A stretch of 8,751 bases of DNA from an uncultured Oscillospiraceae bacterium (lineage in GTDB: Bacteria; Bacillota; Clostridia; Oscillospirales; Oscillospiraceae): contig CAKTJA010000049.1 in assembly GCA_934567115.1 (NCBI GenBank), positions 1-8,751 of the forward strand, read 5' to 3'. Shown piece after piece: positions 1-5,633 of this stretch. How positions within the stretch are numbered: the stretch's first letter is position 1; the number at the start of each line of letters is the position of its first letter. The position numbers and the translations under genes were made by a program. The notes under the pieces are model-generated. The model worked only from the letters and a program-made list of their open reading frames with translations. It had not been told where the DNA came from and searched no databases.

Positions 1-1597
1 AAAGAACATGGACCGCTACAACCCCATCTTCATGATGGCAGACTCCGGCGCGCGCGGCTCGATGAAGCAGATCCGTCAGCTGACCGGCATGCGCGGCCTG
101 ATGGCCAACACCGCCGGTAAGACGATCGAGATCCCCATCAAGGCCAATTTCCGCGAGGGACTTTCCGTCCTTGAATACTTTATCTCCAGCCGAGGCGCCC
201 GTAAGGGCCTCGCCGATACGGCGCTCCGTACGGCGGACTCCGGTTACCTCACCCGCCGCATGGTCGACGTCTGTCAGGACGTTATCATCCGCTCCGACGA
301 CTGCGGCGCGCAGCGCGGCATCATCGCCGGCGAGATCAGCGAAAACGGTCAGGTCATCGAAAAGTTCTCCGAGCGTATTCACGGCCGCTATCCCGTGCAT
401 GACATTCTCAAGCCCGGTACCGACGAGGTCCTGATCCCCAAGGAGCGGATGATGGACGCCTCCGACGCGGAGCTTCTGGAGAAGTTCGATATTCACTCCG
501 TCGAGATCCGCACCGTGCTGACCTGCCGCGCCCATTCCGGCGTGTGCGCGAGATGCTACGGCATGAACCTTGCCACCTCCAAGCCCGTCGGACCCGGCGA
601 GGCGGTCGGCATCATCGCCGCGCAGTCCATCGGCGAGCCCGGTACGCAGCTGACGATGCGAACCTTCCACACCGGCGGCGTTGCCGGCGGTGACATCACG
701 CAGGGTCTTCCCCGTGTTGAAGAGCTGTTCGAGGCCCGCCGTCCCAAGAAGATGGCGACGATCTCCGAGATCGGCGGAAAGGTCCGCTTCGAGGAGGCGT
801 CGAAGGGCAGCCTCCTGAACATCATTGTCACCGCCGACGACGGCGACACCCGCACTTACGCCGTGCCGCACACCGGCCTTCGCATCCGCGACGGCGAGGT
901 GATCGAAAAGGGCTGCCAGATCCAGGAGGGCGCGCTCAACCCGCACGACGTGCTGCGCATCCGCGGCGCTTCCGCCGTTCACAACTACCTCATTCAGGAG
1001 GTTTTGAAGGTCTACCGTCAGCAGGGCGTTGATATCAACGACAAGCATATCGAGGTCATCGTCCGCCAGATGATGCGCAAGGTCCGCGTCGAGGATTCCG
1101 GCGATACGGAGCTTCTCAGCGGCGCGATGGTCGATGTTCTTGAGCTGATGGACGCCAACGAAGCCATCCACGCGCGCAGCGCCGCGGGCGAGGTCAACGC
1201 CGAAACCGGCGAACCGCTGCGCGAGGCTGAGGCGACGCAGCTGCTCATGGGTATCACCAAGGCCTCTCTGGCGACCGACTCCTTCCTCTCCGCCGCCTCC
1301 TTCCAGGAGACGACGAAGGTGCTCACCGAGGCCGCGATCAAGGGCAAGGTCGACCACCTGCTCGGACTGAAGGAGAACGTCATCATCGGTAAGCTGATCC
1401 CCGCCGGCGCGGGCCTGAACGCCTACCGCGACTTCGCCGAGGAGATCGTCCCCGACACCGAGGTGCCGGAGGAGCTGGTTCAGGGCGAGCCTCTTCCCTC
1501 CGCCCCCGAGTACCCCATTGAAGCTGCGGAAACGGCCAGCGAGCCGTCCGCCGAGGCGGCCTCCTCCATTCCGGAGGAAGGCACCGAGGAAGTGTGA
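1..1597 (+). CDS. rpoC: DNA-directed RNA polymerase subunit beta' (3' part, 5' truncated)
   Basis: This is the C-terminal part of the largest catalytic subunit of RNA polymerase. The frame is open to the left edge (codons from base 2), so the ATG at 8 is internal. Numbering from that Met, residues about 9-35 ([10 protein letters not shown]...) and the bridge helix region about 43-86 (ANFREGL...[11 protein letters not shown]...TRRMVDV) match beta' closely. The second zinc site is complete: Cys99, Cys173, Cys180 and Cys183. The trigger-loop segment [20 protein letters not shown] lies at about 197-216 and runs straight on through TMRTFHTGG into [14 protein letters not shown], so the large insertion of proteobacterial beta' is absent, as expected for Firmicutes. 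The protein ends in an acidic, Ala/Glu/Pro-rich tail of about 50 residues that is probably disordered. A strong terminator follows 54 bp after the stop, so rpoC is the last gene of its operon here. Confidence 0.98.
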   Translation, partial: KNMDRYNPIFMMADSGARGSMKQIRQLTGMRGLMANTAGKTIEIPIKANFREGLSVLEYFISSRGARKGLADTALRTADSGYLTRRMVDVCQDVIIRSDDCGAQRGIIAGEISENGQVIEKFSERIHGRYPVHDILKPGTDEVLIPKERMMDASDAELLEKFDIHSVEIRTVLTCRAHSGVCARCYGMNLATSKPVGPGEAVGIIAAQSIGEPGTQLTMRTFHTGGVAGGDITQGLPRVEELFEARRPKKMATISEIGGKVRFEEASKGSLLNIIVTADDGDTRTYAVPHTGLRIRDGEVIEKGCQIQEGALNPHDVLRIRGASAVHNYLIQEVLKVYRQQGVDINDKHIEVIVRQMMRKVRVEDSGDTELLSGAMVDVLELMDANEAIHARSAAGEVNAETGEPLREAEATQLLMGITKASLATDSFLSAASFQETTKVLTEAAIKGKVDHLLGLKENVIIGKLIPAGAGLNAYRDFAEEIVPDTEVPEELVQGEPLPSAPEYPIEAAETASEPSAEAASSIPEEGTEEV

Positions 1598-1650
1598 GCC
1601 GCAGCAATTCGGTCGGCAAGCATGTGACCCCGGTCCCGTAAGAAAAATGC

Positions 1651-1692
1651 ATAAGGACGCGGCGCACTGCGCCGCGTCCTTATTGTTTTGTT
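1651..1692 (+). terminator. Intrinsic terminator of rpoC
   Basis: A perfect 15-bp stem (1651-1665 pairing with 1669-1683) with a 3-nt loop ACT is followed by TTGTTTTGTT. The stem is GC-rich in its upper part and closed by AT pairs. It lies 54 bp after the rpoC stop. On the minus strand there is no comparable U-tract, so it mainly serves the + strand. Confidence 0.93.
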
Positions 1693-1741
1693 GAAAGCAG
1701 ACAGTTACAGATATGGCGCGGTCTTCGCTCCGCACAATCAA

Positions 1742-1778
1742 AGCCGGGAATCGGGACGCTGCGTCCCGATTCCCGGCT
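1742..1778 (-). terminator. 18-bp perfect inverted repeat, probable terminator of the MerR gene
   Basis: Two perfect 18-nt arms (1742-1759 and 1761-1778) are separated by a single T. Read on the minus strand, the hairpin lies about 75 nt past the stop of the MerR/TipAS gene and is followed by TTTGATTGT, a weak U-tract, so it probably ends that transcript. On the + strand no T-run follows. Because the arms are almost fully palindromic it could instead be a copy of a dispersed palindromic repeat, which cannot be judged from one copy. Confidence 0.55.
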
Positions 1779-1854
1779 CAATGACGTTGGCGGCTTTTCC
1801 CGCATGTCTCGTGCGGCCGGTATCCCGCCGGGTCGCGGAGATCCTATCAAATCA

Positions 1855-2580
1855 TCACAGGTGCCCCTCTCCGCAATAAACACGGATGGCCTGTGCGGCA
1901 AATTCCGCCGTACCCTCGCCGCCGGCCTTGTCGATGTTTTGGCGGAAGCGGTCATCAGCCGCATACATCTCCCCCAGACCCGCCAGAATCTCCGGGGTGC
2001 AGGTGTAGAAATGATCGGTGATGAACTGCTGCAAGCTGCGAATGGCGGTCTGCACCTCCGGTACGGCAGGGGGCAGATGCTTTAACCCTCCCAGCTCGGC
2101 AAACCGCGCCATCAGCTCGGCGGGATCGCCTGCGCCGCCAGCCTTCTCACGCTGCCGGTACTCCCGGTAGGCGGCGGTACCGCCCCACTTTTCCTTGACC
2201 TCGGCGGCGAAACGCTCCTGCTCGGTCTTATCAAATGCATCAAATTTCATAGGTGTCACTCCTGTTTCCAAAGTTTCACGGGCGAGGGCAATGAGCTGTC
2301 CCAGCTGCTCCCGCCGCAGCTCCAGCAGCCTGATCTGGTCCGCAAGAGCGGCGGTCTGGTCGAAGCTCGGATCATCCAAGATGCGCTTAATATCCTTGAG
2401 CGGAAACTCCAGCTCTCGGAACAGCAGAATGGATTGCAGCCGCGCCAATGCCGTATCGTCATACAGCCGGTAGCCCGCTTCCGTGAGCGAGGTCGGCGGC
2501 AGCAGCCCGATGGCGTCGTAGTGGTGCAGCGTCCGGACGCTGACACCGGCCAATCTGCTGACTTCGTGAATGGTTCTCAT
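1855..2580 (-). CDS. MerR-family transcriptional regulator with TipAS drug-binding domain (Mta/TipA-like)
   Basis: This is a 241-aa regulator. Residues 1-70 form a MerR winged-helix DNA-binding domain (TIHEVSRLAGVSVRTLHHYD, then GLLPPTSLTEAGYRLY). About 75-108 is the dimerisation coiled coil (LADQIRLLELRREQL). Residues about 118-236 match the TipAS antibiotic-recognition domain, including KWGG at 131-134, FYTCTPEILAGLGEMY at 191-206 and DDRFRQNIDKAGG at 209-221. Cys194 in the FYTC motif falls at the position where this family often has the thiopeptide-reactive Cys; that is my alignment from memory. The overall layout matches Bacillus Mta and Streptomyces TipAL. The ATG at 2580 is chosen because GGGAGGAGGG (2588-2597) sits 7 nt upstream. 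A longer in-frame TTG start at 2637 lies inside the -35 box and is rejected. Such proteins usually activate drug-efflux genes and themselves, but no transporter is adjacent. A second product from an internal start is likely. Confidence 0.93.
   Translation of the reverse strand: MRTIHEVSRLAGVSVRTLHHYDAIGLLPPTSLTEAGYRLYDDTALARLQSILLFRELEFPLKDIKRILDDPSFDQTAALADQIRLLELRREQLGQLIALARETLETGVTPMKFDAFDKTEQERFAAEVKEKWGGTAAYREYRQREKAGGAGDPAELMARFAELGGLKHLPPAVPEVQTAIRSLQQFITDHFYTCTPEILAGLGEMYAADDRFRQNIDKAGGEGTAEFAAQAIRVYCGEGHL
2248..2263 (-). promoter_or_regulatory. Internal Shine-Dalgarno and ATG for a TipAS-only product
   Basis: Inside the MerR/TipAS gene, AGGAG (2259-2263, minus strand) lies 8 nt before an in-frame ATG (2248-2250) that encodes Met111 of the full protein. 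Translation from here would give a 131-residue protein starting MKFDAFDKTEQERF, which is almost exactly the TipAS ligand-binding domain without the DNA-binding and coiled-coil parts. Streptomyces lividans tipA is known to make TipAL and TipAS this way. The SD and its spacing are seen directly; use of the start is inferred. Confidence 0.6.
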
Positions 2581-2606
2581 GGGACGTCCCTCCTCCCGAT
2601 AAAATG

Positions 2607-2637
2607 AGCATACACTATGACGCGGCGGCAGAGTCAA
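2607..2637 (-). promoter_or_regulatory. MerR-type promoter with 19-bp spacer, upstream of the MerR/TipAS gene
   Basis: On the minus strand TTGACT (2632-2637) and TATGCT (2607-2612) are separated by 19 bp, longer than the usual 17. A 19-20 bp spacer is the hallmark of promoters that MerR-family proteins activate by twisting DNA. The spacer holds an imperfect dyad (ACTCTG... against ...ATAGTGT). Transcription would start near 2600, giving a leader of about 20 nt that contains the SD. This points to autoregulation. Confidence 0.75.
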
Positions 2638-2653
2638 GAGGATAATTCAAAAC

Positions 2654-2664
2654 TTTTCCGGAAA
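2654..2664. repeat. Palindrome TTTTCCGGAAA, copy 1 (operator-like)
   Basis: The sequence TTTTCCGGAAA lies 16 bp upstream of the -35 box of the MerR/TipAS promoter and about 57 bp before the candidate small-RNA promoter. A 12-bp perfect version occurs in the argS promoter at 4809-4820. It could be a shared protein-binding site; two copies alone do not prove it. Confidence 0.3.
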
Positions 2665-2691
2665 TTTGCTTCACTGCACGCCGATGGATTT

Positions 2692-2719
2692 AAAAAACGC
2701 ACCGCCCCACAGCGTTTTT
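2692..2719 (-). terminator. Possible bidirectional terminator
   Basis: An AAAAACGC / GCGTTTTT hairpin (2693-2700 with 2712-2719) has an 11-nt loop. Read on the minus strand it ends in TTTTTT followed by AAA; on the + strand the T-run continues as CTT. The stem is only half GC. On the minus strand it would stop read-through from argS before the MerR gene. Confidence 0.4.
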
Positions 2720-2720
2720 C

Positions 2721-2749
2721 TTGCGATTGCAGGGAAATTTTTGTATATT
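2721..2749 (+). promoter_or_regulatory. Sigma-A-like promoter facing a gene-free gap
   Basis: TTGCGA (2721-2726) and TATATT (2744-2749) have the optimal 17-bp spacing in an AT-rich stretch. The start would be near 2756. No + strand gene follows, as argS lies ahead on the opposite strand, so the promoter would drive only the short transcript ending at the terminator at 2925-2960. Confidence 0.5.
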
Positions 2750-2843
2750 AAAGCAACAGAGTCTTACAGCCCGTACAAAATAAAGAATGATGGGAGAAAA
2801 GCAACGGACGCTCAGGAAGAGTGTAGCAGAGCATGAACTGAAA

Positions 2844-2878
2844 GGGCTTGCCGCCTGCATTGCGCAGACAGCAAGCCC
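2844..2878. other. Hairpin in the rpoC-argS gap
   Basis: An 8-bp stem GGGCTTGC/GCAAGCCC has an inner CTGC/GCAG helix. On the + strand it is followed by CTTCGTCGG, not a terminator tail. On the minus strand it is followed by TTTCAGTT, so it might weakly terminate argS. Confidence 0.5.
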
Positions 2879-2924
2879 CTTCGTCGGCTTAAACAATTTG
2901 CATTACATATATTTTTCTAACCTC

Positions 2925-2960
2925 GGAGGGCTGTGCAGTCGGAAAGCGGCCCTCCTTTTT
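2925..2960 (+). terminator. Intrinsic terminator (+ strand)
   Basis: GGAGGGC (2925-2931) pairs with GCCCTCC (2949-2955), extended by UG, GC and UG pairs to about 10 bp, and is followed directly by TTTTT (2956-2960). The T-run is on the + strand only; on the minus strand the hairpin is followed by GAGGTTAGA. It therefore does not fit as the argS terminator and implies a + strand transcript in this gap. Confidence 0.65.
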
Positions 2961-2991
2961 CCTTGAGACTGCCGGTCGGAGACGGCGCATC

Positions 2992-4734
2992 TTACATCTT
3001 CTCGGGCTTGCTCAGGCCGAGAATGCCAAGACCGTTGGCGAGCACCTGACGCGTCGCCGCGGCGAGCAGCAGACGCGCGTTCGCCACGTCGTCCGCCTCG
3101 CCCTTGATGCGGCAGGCGTTGTAGAAGCGGTGGAACGCGCCGGCCAGACGCAGAAGATAGCGGTTGATATAGCTCGGGTCGTAGTCGCGCGCGGCCATGC
3201 GGATCTCTTCGGTGAAATTCGCAAGCTCCTTGATGAGCGCGCGCTCCAGCTCGCCGGAGATGAGGGAGATGTCCGCGCTGTCCGCCGACGGAACGCCGCG
3301 CCCCTCCTCGGAAAGCGCCTTGAGAAGGCTGCATATACGCGCGTGCGCGTACTGGATATAGTAGACGGGGTTCTCGCTGTCCTCGCGCACGGCAAGGCCG
3401 AGGTCGAAATCCATCTGCGTGTCGGGCTTGGCGTTGAAGAAGTAGCGGCAGGCGTCCACGGGGATCTCGTCGAGCAGGTCGCACAGCGAGATCGTCTTGC
3501 CGGTGCGCTTGGACATGCGCACGACCTCGCCGTCGCGCACAAGGCGGACGAGCTGCATGAGCACAACGTCAAGCTTGTTCGTGCCGTCAAGCCCCAGCGC
3601 GTCCATCGCGCCCTTCAGACGGGCAACGTGACCGTGATGGTCCGCGCCGAAAATGTCAATGACCTTATCAAAGTGCCGCACCTCAAACTTGTTACGGTGG
3701 TAGGCAATGTCGGCGGTGAAATAGGTGTAAAAGCCGTTGGAGCGGCGCAGCACGTCGTCCTTGAGGTCGAGCTTGTCGATGTCCTCGTCCTTCTTGCCGG
3801 TCTTGCGCAGCTGCGCGCGGGTGATCTCGGCGGTCTTGAGCCAGAGCGCGCCGTCCTTTTCATAGGTGTAGCCAAGCTCCTTGAGCTTTTCGGCGGTGTC
3901 GGCGACAAAGCCGGATTCGTGCAGCTCGGACTCGAAGAACCATTTGTCGAACTTGATGCCGTAGCGCTCAAGGTCGCTCTGCATTTTGGGGATATTGCGG
4001 TCGAGGCCGAAGCGGGCGAGCGCGGCGTGGCGCTCCTCCACGGGCTTGTCCAGATAGCTTTCGCCGTGCTCGTCGTAAAACGCCTGAGCCAGCTCGCGGA
4101 TGTCGTCGCCGTGATAGCCGTCCTCGGGGAACTCGACGGCGTCCTCGCCCTTGATGATCTGGAAGTAGCGGGCCTCCAGGCTCTTGGCGAATTTCTCGAT
4201 CTGGTTGCCCGCGTCGTTGACGTAGAACTCGCGCCACACGTCCGCGCCGGACCAGTCGAGCACGGAGGCCAGCGTATCGCCCAGCACGCCGCCGCGCGCG
4301 TTGCCCATGTGCATGGGGCCGGTCGGGTTGGCGGAGACGAACTCCACCATGTATTTCTTCCCGCGCAGACCGTCGCTGCGGCCGTAGCGCTCGGCCTCGC
4401 GCTCAACGTCGGCAAGCACGTCGGCATACCAGCCGTCGCCGAGGCGGAAGTTCAGAAAGCCGGGGCCGGCGATCTCCACCGAGGTGAAATACGTGCCGTC
4501 GAACGACATATGACCGGTGAGGATGCCCGCGACCTCGCGCGGATTTTTATGCATCGCCTTGGACGCGGCGAGACAGAAGGTGGTGGTGTAGTCGCCGTTG
4601 GCGGTGTCCTTGGGGATCTCGACCGCAGGGACCGTTTCCACGCCGTCGGGCAGCAGCCCCTCCGCCACGGCGGCACGGTAGGCCTGCACGGTCAGAGCGG
4701 CGATCTGGTCCTTTGCGCGCTGGATCATATTCAT
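2992..4734 (-). CDS. argS: Arginyl-tRNA synthetase
   Basis: This class I aminoacyl-tRNA synthetase charges tRNA-Arg with arginine in the cytosol. At 580 aa it is near full family length. Residues about 5-110 are the ArgRS-specific N-terminal domain. The catalytic Rossmann fold carries the HIGH-type motif HMGN at 142-145 (after SANPTGPM) and the KMSKS-type motif RMSKR at 406-410. FGADHHGHVARLK (362-374) is also typical of ArgRS. Residues about 455-580 are the DALR anticodon-binding helical domain, ending LGLSKPEKM. The ATG at 4734 is supported by AGGGAG (4743-4748) 8 nt upstream; a second in-frame ATG two codons later is less well placed. The gene stands alone with its own promoter, and its leader of about 53 nt is too short for a T-box. 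No broken motifs were seen. Confidence 0.98.
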   Translation of the reverse strand: MNMIQRAKDQIAALTVQAYRAAVAEGLLPDGVETVPAVEIPKDTANGDYTTTFCLAASKAMHKNPREVAGILTGHMSFDGTYFTSVEIAGPGFLNFRLGDGWYADVLADVEREAERYGRSDGLRGKKYMVEFVSANPTGPMHMGNARGGVLGDTLASVLDWSGADVWREFYVNDAGNQIEKFAKSLEARYFQIIKGEDAVEFPEDGYHGDDIRELAQAFYDEHGESYLDKPVEERHAALARFGLDRNIPKMQSDLERYGIKFDKWFFESELHESGFVADTAEKLKELGYTYEKDGALWLKTAEITRAQLRKTGKKDEDIDKLDLKDDVLRRSNGFYTYFTADIAYHRNKFEVRHFDKVIDIFGADHHGHVARLKGAMDALGLDGTNKLDVVLMQLVRLVRDGEVVRMSKRTGKTISLCDLLDEIPVDACRYFFNAKPDTQMDFDLGLAVREDSENPVYYIQYAHARICSLLKALSEEGRGVPSADSADISLISGELERALIKELANFTEEIRMAARDYDPSYINRYLLRLAGAFHRFYNACRIKGEADDVANARLLLAAATRQVLANGLGILGLSKPEKM

Positions 4735-4794
4735 AGCATTTCTCCCTCGTTCCTTTATTTTGATGCGGCGGCGAAGCGCCCTTTATTCTTTGGA

Positions 4795-4823
4795 ATTATA
4801 CTACATGATTTTCCGGAAAACAA
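4795..4823 (-). promoter_or_regulatory. argS promoter
   Basis: On the minus strand TTGTTT (4818-4823) and a consensus TATAAT (4795-4800) are spaced 17 bp apart. The start would be near 4788, about 53 nt before the argS ATG. The leader contains one small hairpin (GGCG CTT CGCC) and no room for a riboswitch. Confidence 0.85.
4809..4820. repeat. Palindrome TTTTCCGGAAAA, copy 2, in the argS promoter
   Basis: A perfect 12-bp palindrome overlaps the upstream half of the argS spacer and the edge of its -35 box, a position where a bound protein would block the promoter. An 11-bp copy occurs at 2654-2664. Confidence 0.35.
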
Positions 4824-5282
4824 GCCGTTTTTGCGCTTTTTATTGCAAGGGAGCCCCTCGGACCGACGCTGTGCCGGCCCCGGACGGGTCCGACCGGGCA
4901 GAAAACGCAGCCGTGTAAAGCTCCGCGCCCTTCGCCTGTTTGTTCGGCGGACGGCACGCGGGCAAATCCGTACACGAAAACGGCTGCGAACGATACTGTA
5001 ACGCGGGAATCCGAGATGCGCAGCCCCAAGGTCCTTTTGCCAACGGATATTGCATGCATTTCTCCGAACGGCACATTCCGCCGACTTTCCGCGATTCCGA
5101 ATGCCCGCAAGCCCCTTCCCGTACGCCGGGCGGCCCGCCGAAAGTGGATTTTATGGCGGAAACGGCAGACAGGTTGGCCGGAGAGCACGGCGTTCCGCCG
5201 AAAAAAGAAACGACTCTTCACGGCGGCAAATTGAAAAAAGGAGCCGATTTGCTCTTTACTTTCGCGCTTTGCGCTGTTAGAC
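4824..5282. other. Divergent intergenic region with no supportable gene
   Basis: About 450 bp separate the argS and yerC-like promoters. Open frames exist on both strands, but they are basic, compositionally odd, lack good ribosome binding sites and match no family I know. The stretch contains CCGCCGA three times and an imperfect hairpin (GGCGGAA near 5154 with TTCCGCC near 5195). It could be a decayed gene or uncharacterised regulatory DNA. Confidence 0.5.
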
Positions 5283-5309
5283 TATACTGTAGGGCGCGCA
5301 CCGCGCGCC
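5283..5309 (+). promoter_or_regulatory. Probable promoter -10 box and start-site hairpin of the yerC-methyltransferase-hslO operon
   Basis: TATACT (5283-5288) is a good -10 box, but no good -35 is found at 16-18 bp (the 17-bp position reads TTTCGC), so an activator may be needed. Directly downstream, GGCGCGC and GCGCGCC (5293-5299 and 5303-5309, loop ACC) form a perfect 7-bp hairpin at the predicted transcript 5' end. It could be an operator or a 5'-protecting stem. Confidence 0.5.
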
Positions 5310-5333
5310 ACTGTCCCGTCAGGAGGTGTTCCC

Positions 5334-5633
5334 ATGGCCGGCAGCCGCATCGGAAAAAGAGAAAAAAACGAGGACTTCTATAAGGCGATCCTTCTGCTGC
5401 GCAGCGAGGAGGAATGCAGCAGCTTCTTCCGCGACGTGTGTACCGTTGCGGAGCTGCGCACGATGGAGCAGCGCTTCGAGGTCGCGCGGCTTCTGTCGAA
5501 GGGGCTGGTCTACAGCGAGATTTTGGAGCGCACCGGCGCTTCCAGCGCAACGATCTCCCGGGTGGCGCGCTCGCTCACCGATTCCTCCGGCGGCTATGCG
5601 CGCGTGTTTGAGCGGATGGAGCGCGGCGAATGA
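5334..5633 (+). CDS. TrpR-like regulator, YerC/YecD family
   Basis: This 99-aa protein belongs to the Trp-repressor superfamily, subfamily YerC/YecD, which is found mostly in Firmicutes. FFRDVCTVAELRTMEQRFEVARLL (31-54) is the family signature and YSEILERTGASSATISRVARSL (60-81) is the helix-turn-helix. The family binds DNA as a small helical dimer; its targets are poorly known and tryptophan binding should not be assumed. The start is supported by AGGAGG (5321-5326) 7 nt before the ATG. The stop overlaps the next start (ATGA at 5630-5633), so it is probably translationally coupled to the methyltransferase. It is the first gene of a three-gene operon and may be autoregulatory through the dyad at 5293-5309, which is inference. 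Confidence 0.93.
   Translation: MAGSRIGKREKNEDFYKAILLLRSEEECSSFFRDVCTVAELRTMEQRFEVARLLSKGLVYSEILERTGASSATISRVARSLTDSSGGYARVFERMERGE

Larger units (their letters stand above)
2756..2960 (+). ncRNA. Candidate small non-coding RNA, about 205 nt
   Basis: A promoter-like pair at 2721-2749 and an intrinsic terminator at 2925-2960, both on the + strand, enclose about 205 nt without a convincing reading frame. The centre forms a hairpin (GGGCTTGC 2844-2851 with GCAAGCCC 2871-2878, with an inner CTGC/GCAG helix). ACAGCCC near the 5' end (2766-2772) is complementary to GGGCTGT (2928-2934), which overlaps the terminator stem, so an end-to-end helix and the terminator hairpin are mutually exclusive. Size, central hairpin and pairing ends recall 6S RNA, but the closing helix is only 7 bp and I recognise no family consensus. 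Alternatively the region is only the 3' UTR of argS on the other strand. Confidence 0.38.

Noticed and set aside
1680..1964. Small frames on both strands over the 18-bp palindrome
   Set aside because: Their similar SRESGR-x-VPIPG peptides arise because the palindrome reads alike on both strands. No SD, and the minus frame overlaps the MerR 3' end.
1855..2637. Longer MerR protein starting at TTG 2637
   Set aside because: The TTG is the first codon-sized part of the -35 box TTGACT, so the mRNA would not contain it. The ATG at 2580 has a strong SD.
2690..2896. 68-codon minus-strand frame (Cys/Phe-rich)
   Set aside because: No convincing SD or family match, and it covers hairpins and promoter-like DNA.
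2756..2960. tRNA, tmRNA, SRP RNA or RNase P RNA in the MerR-argS gap
   Set aside because: I looked for the T-loop, the tmRNA ends, the GGAAGG SRP loop and the RNase P core sequences and found none.
4735..4788. T-box or other riboswitch in the argS leader
   Set aside because: The leader is only about 53 nt, contains one small hairpin, and lacks the T-box consensus and an antiterminator/terminator pair.
3130..5001. 623-codon open frame on the + strand
   Set aside because: It lies antisense to argS in the frame kept open by GC-biased codon positions, has a low-complexity Val/Ala/Gly/Leu composition, and runs through the argS promoter. It is a shadow.
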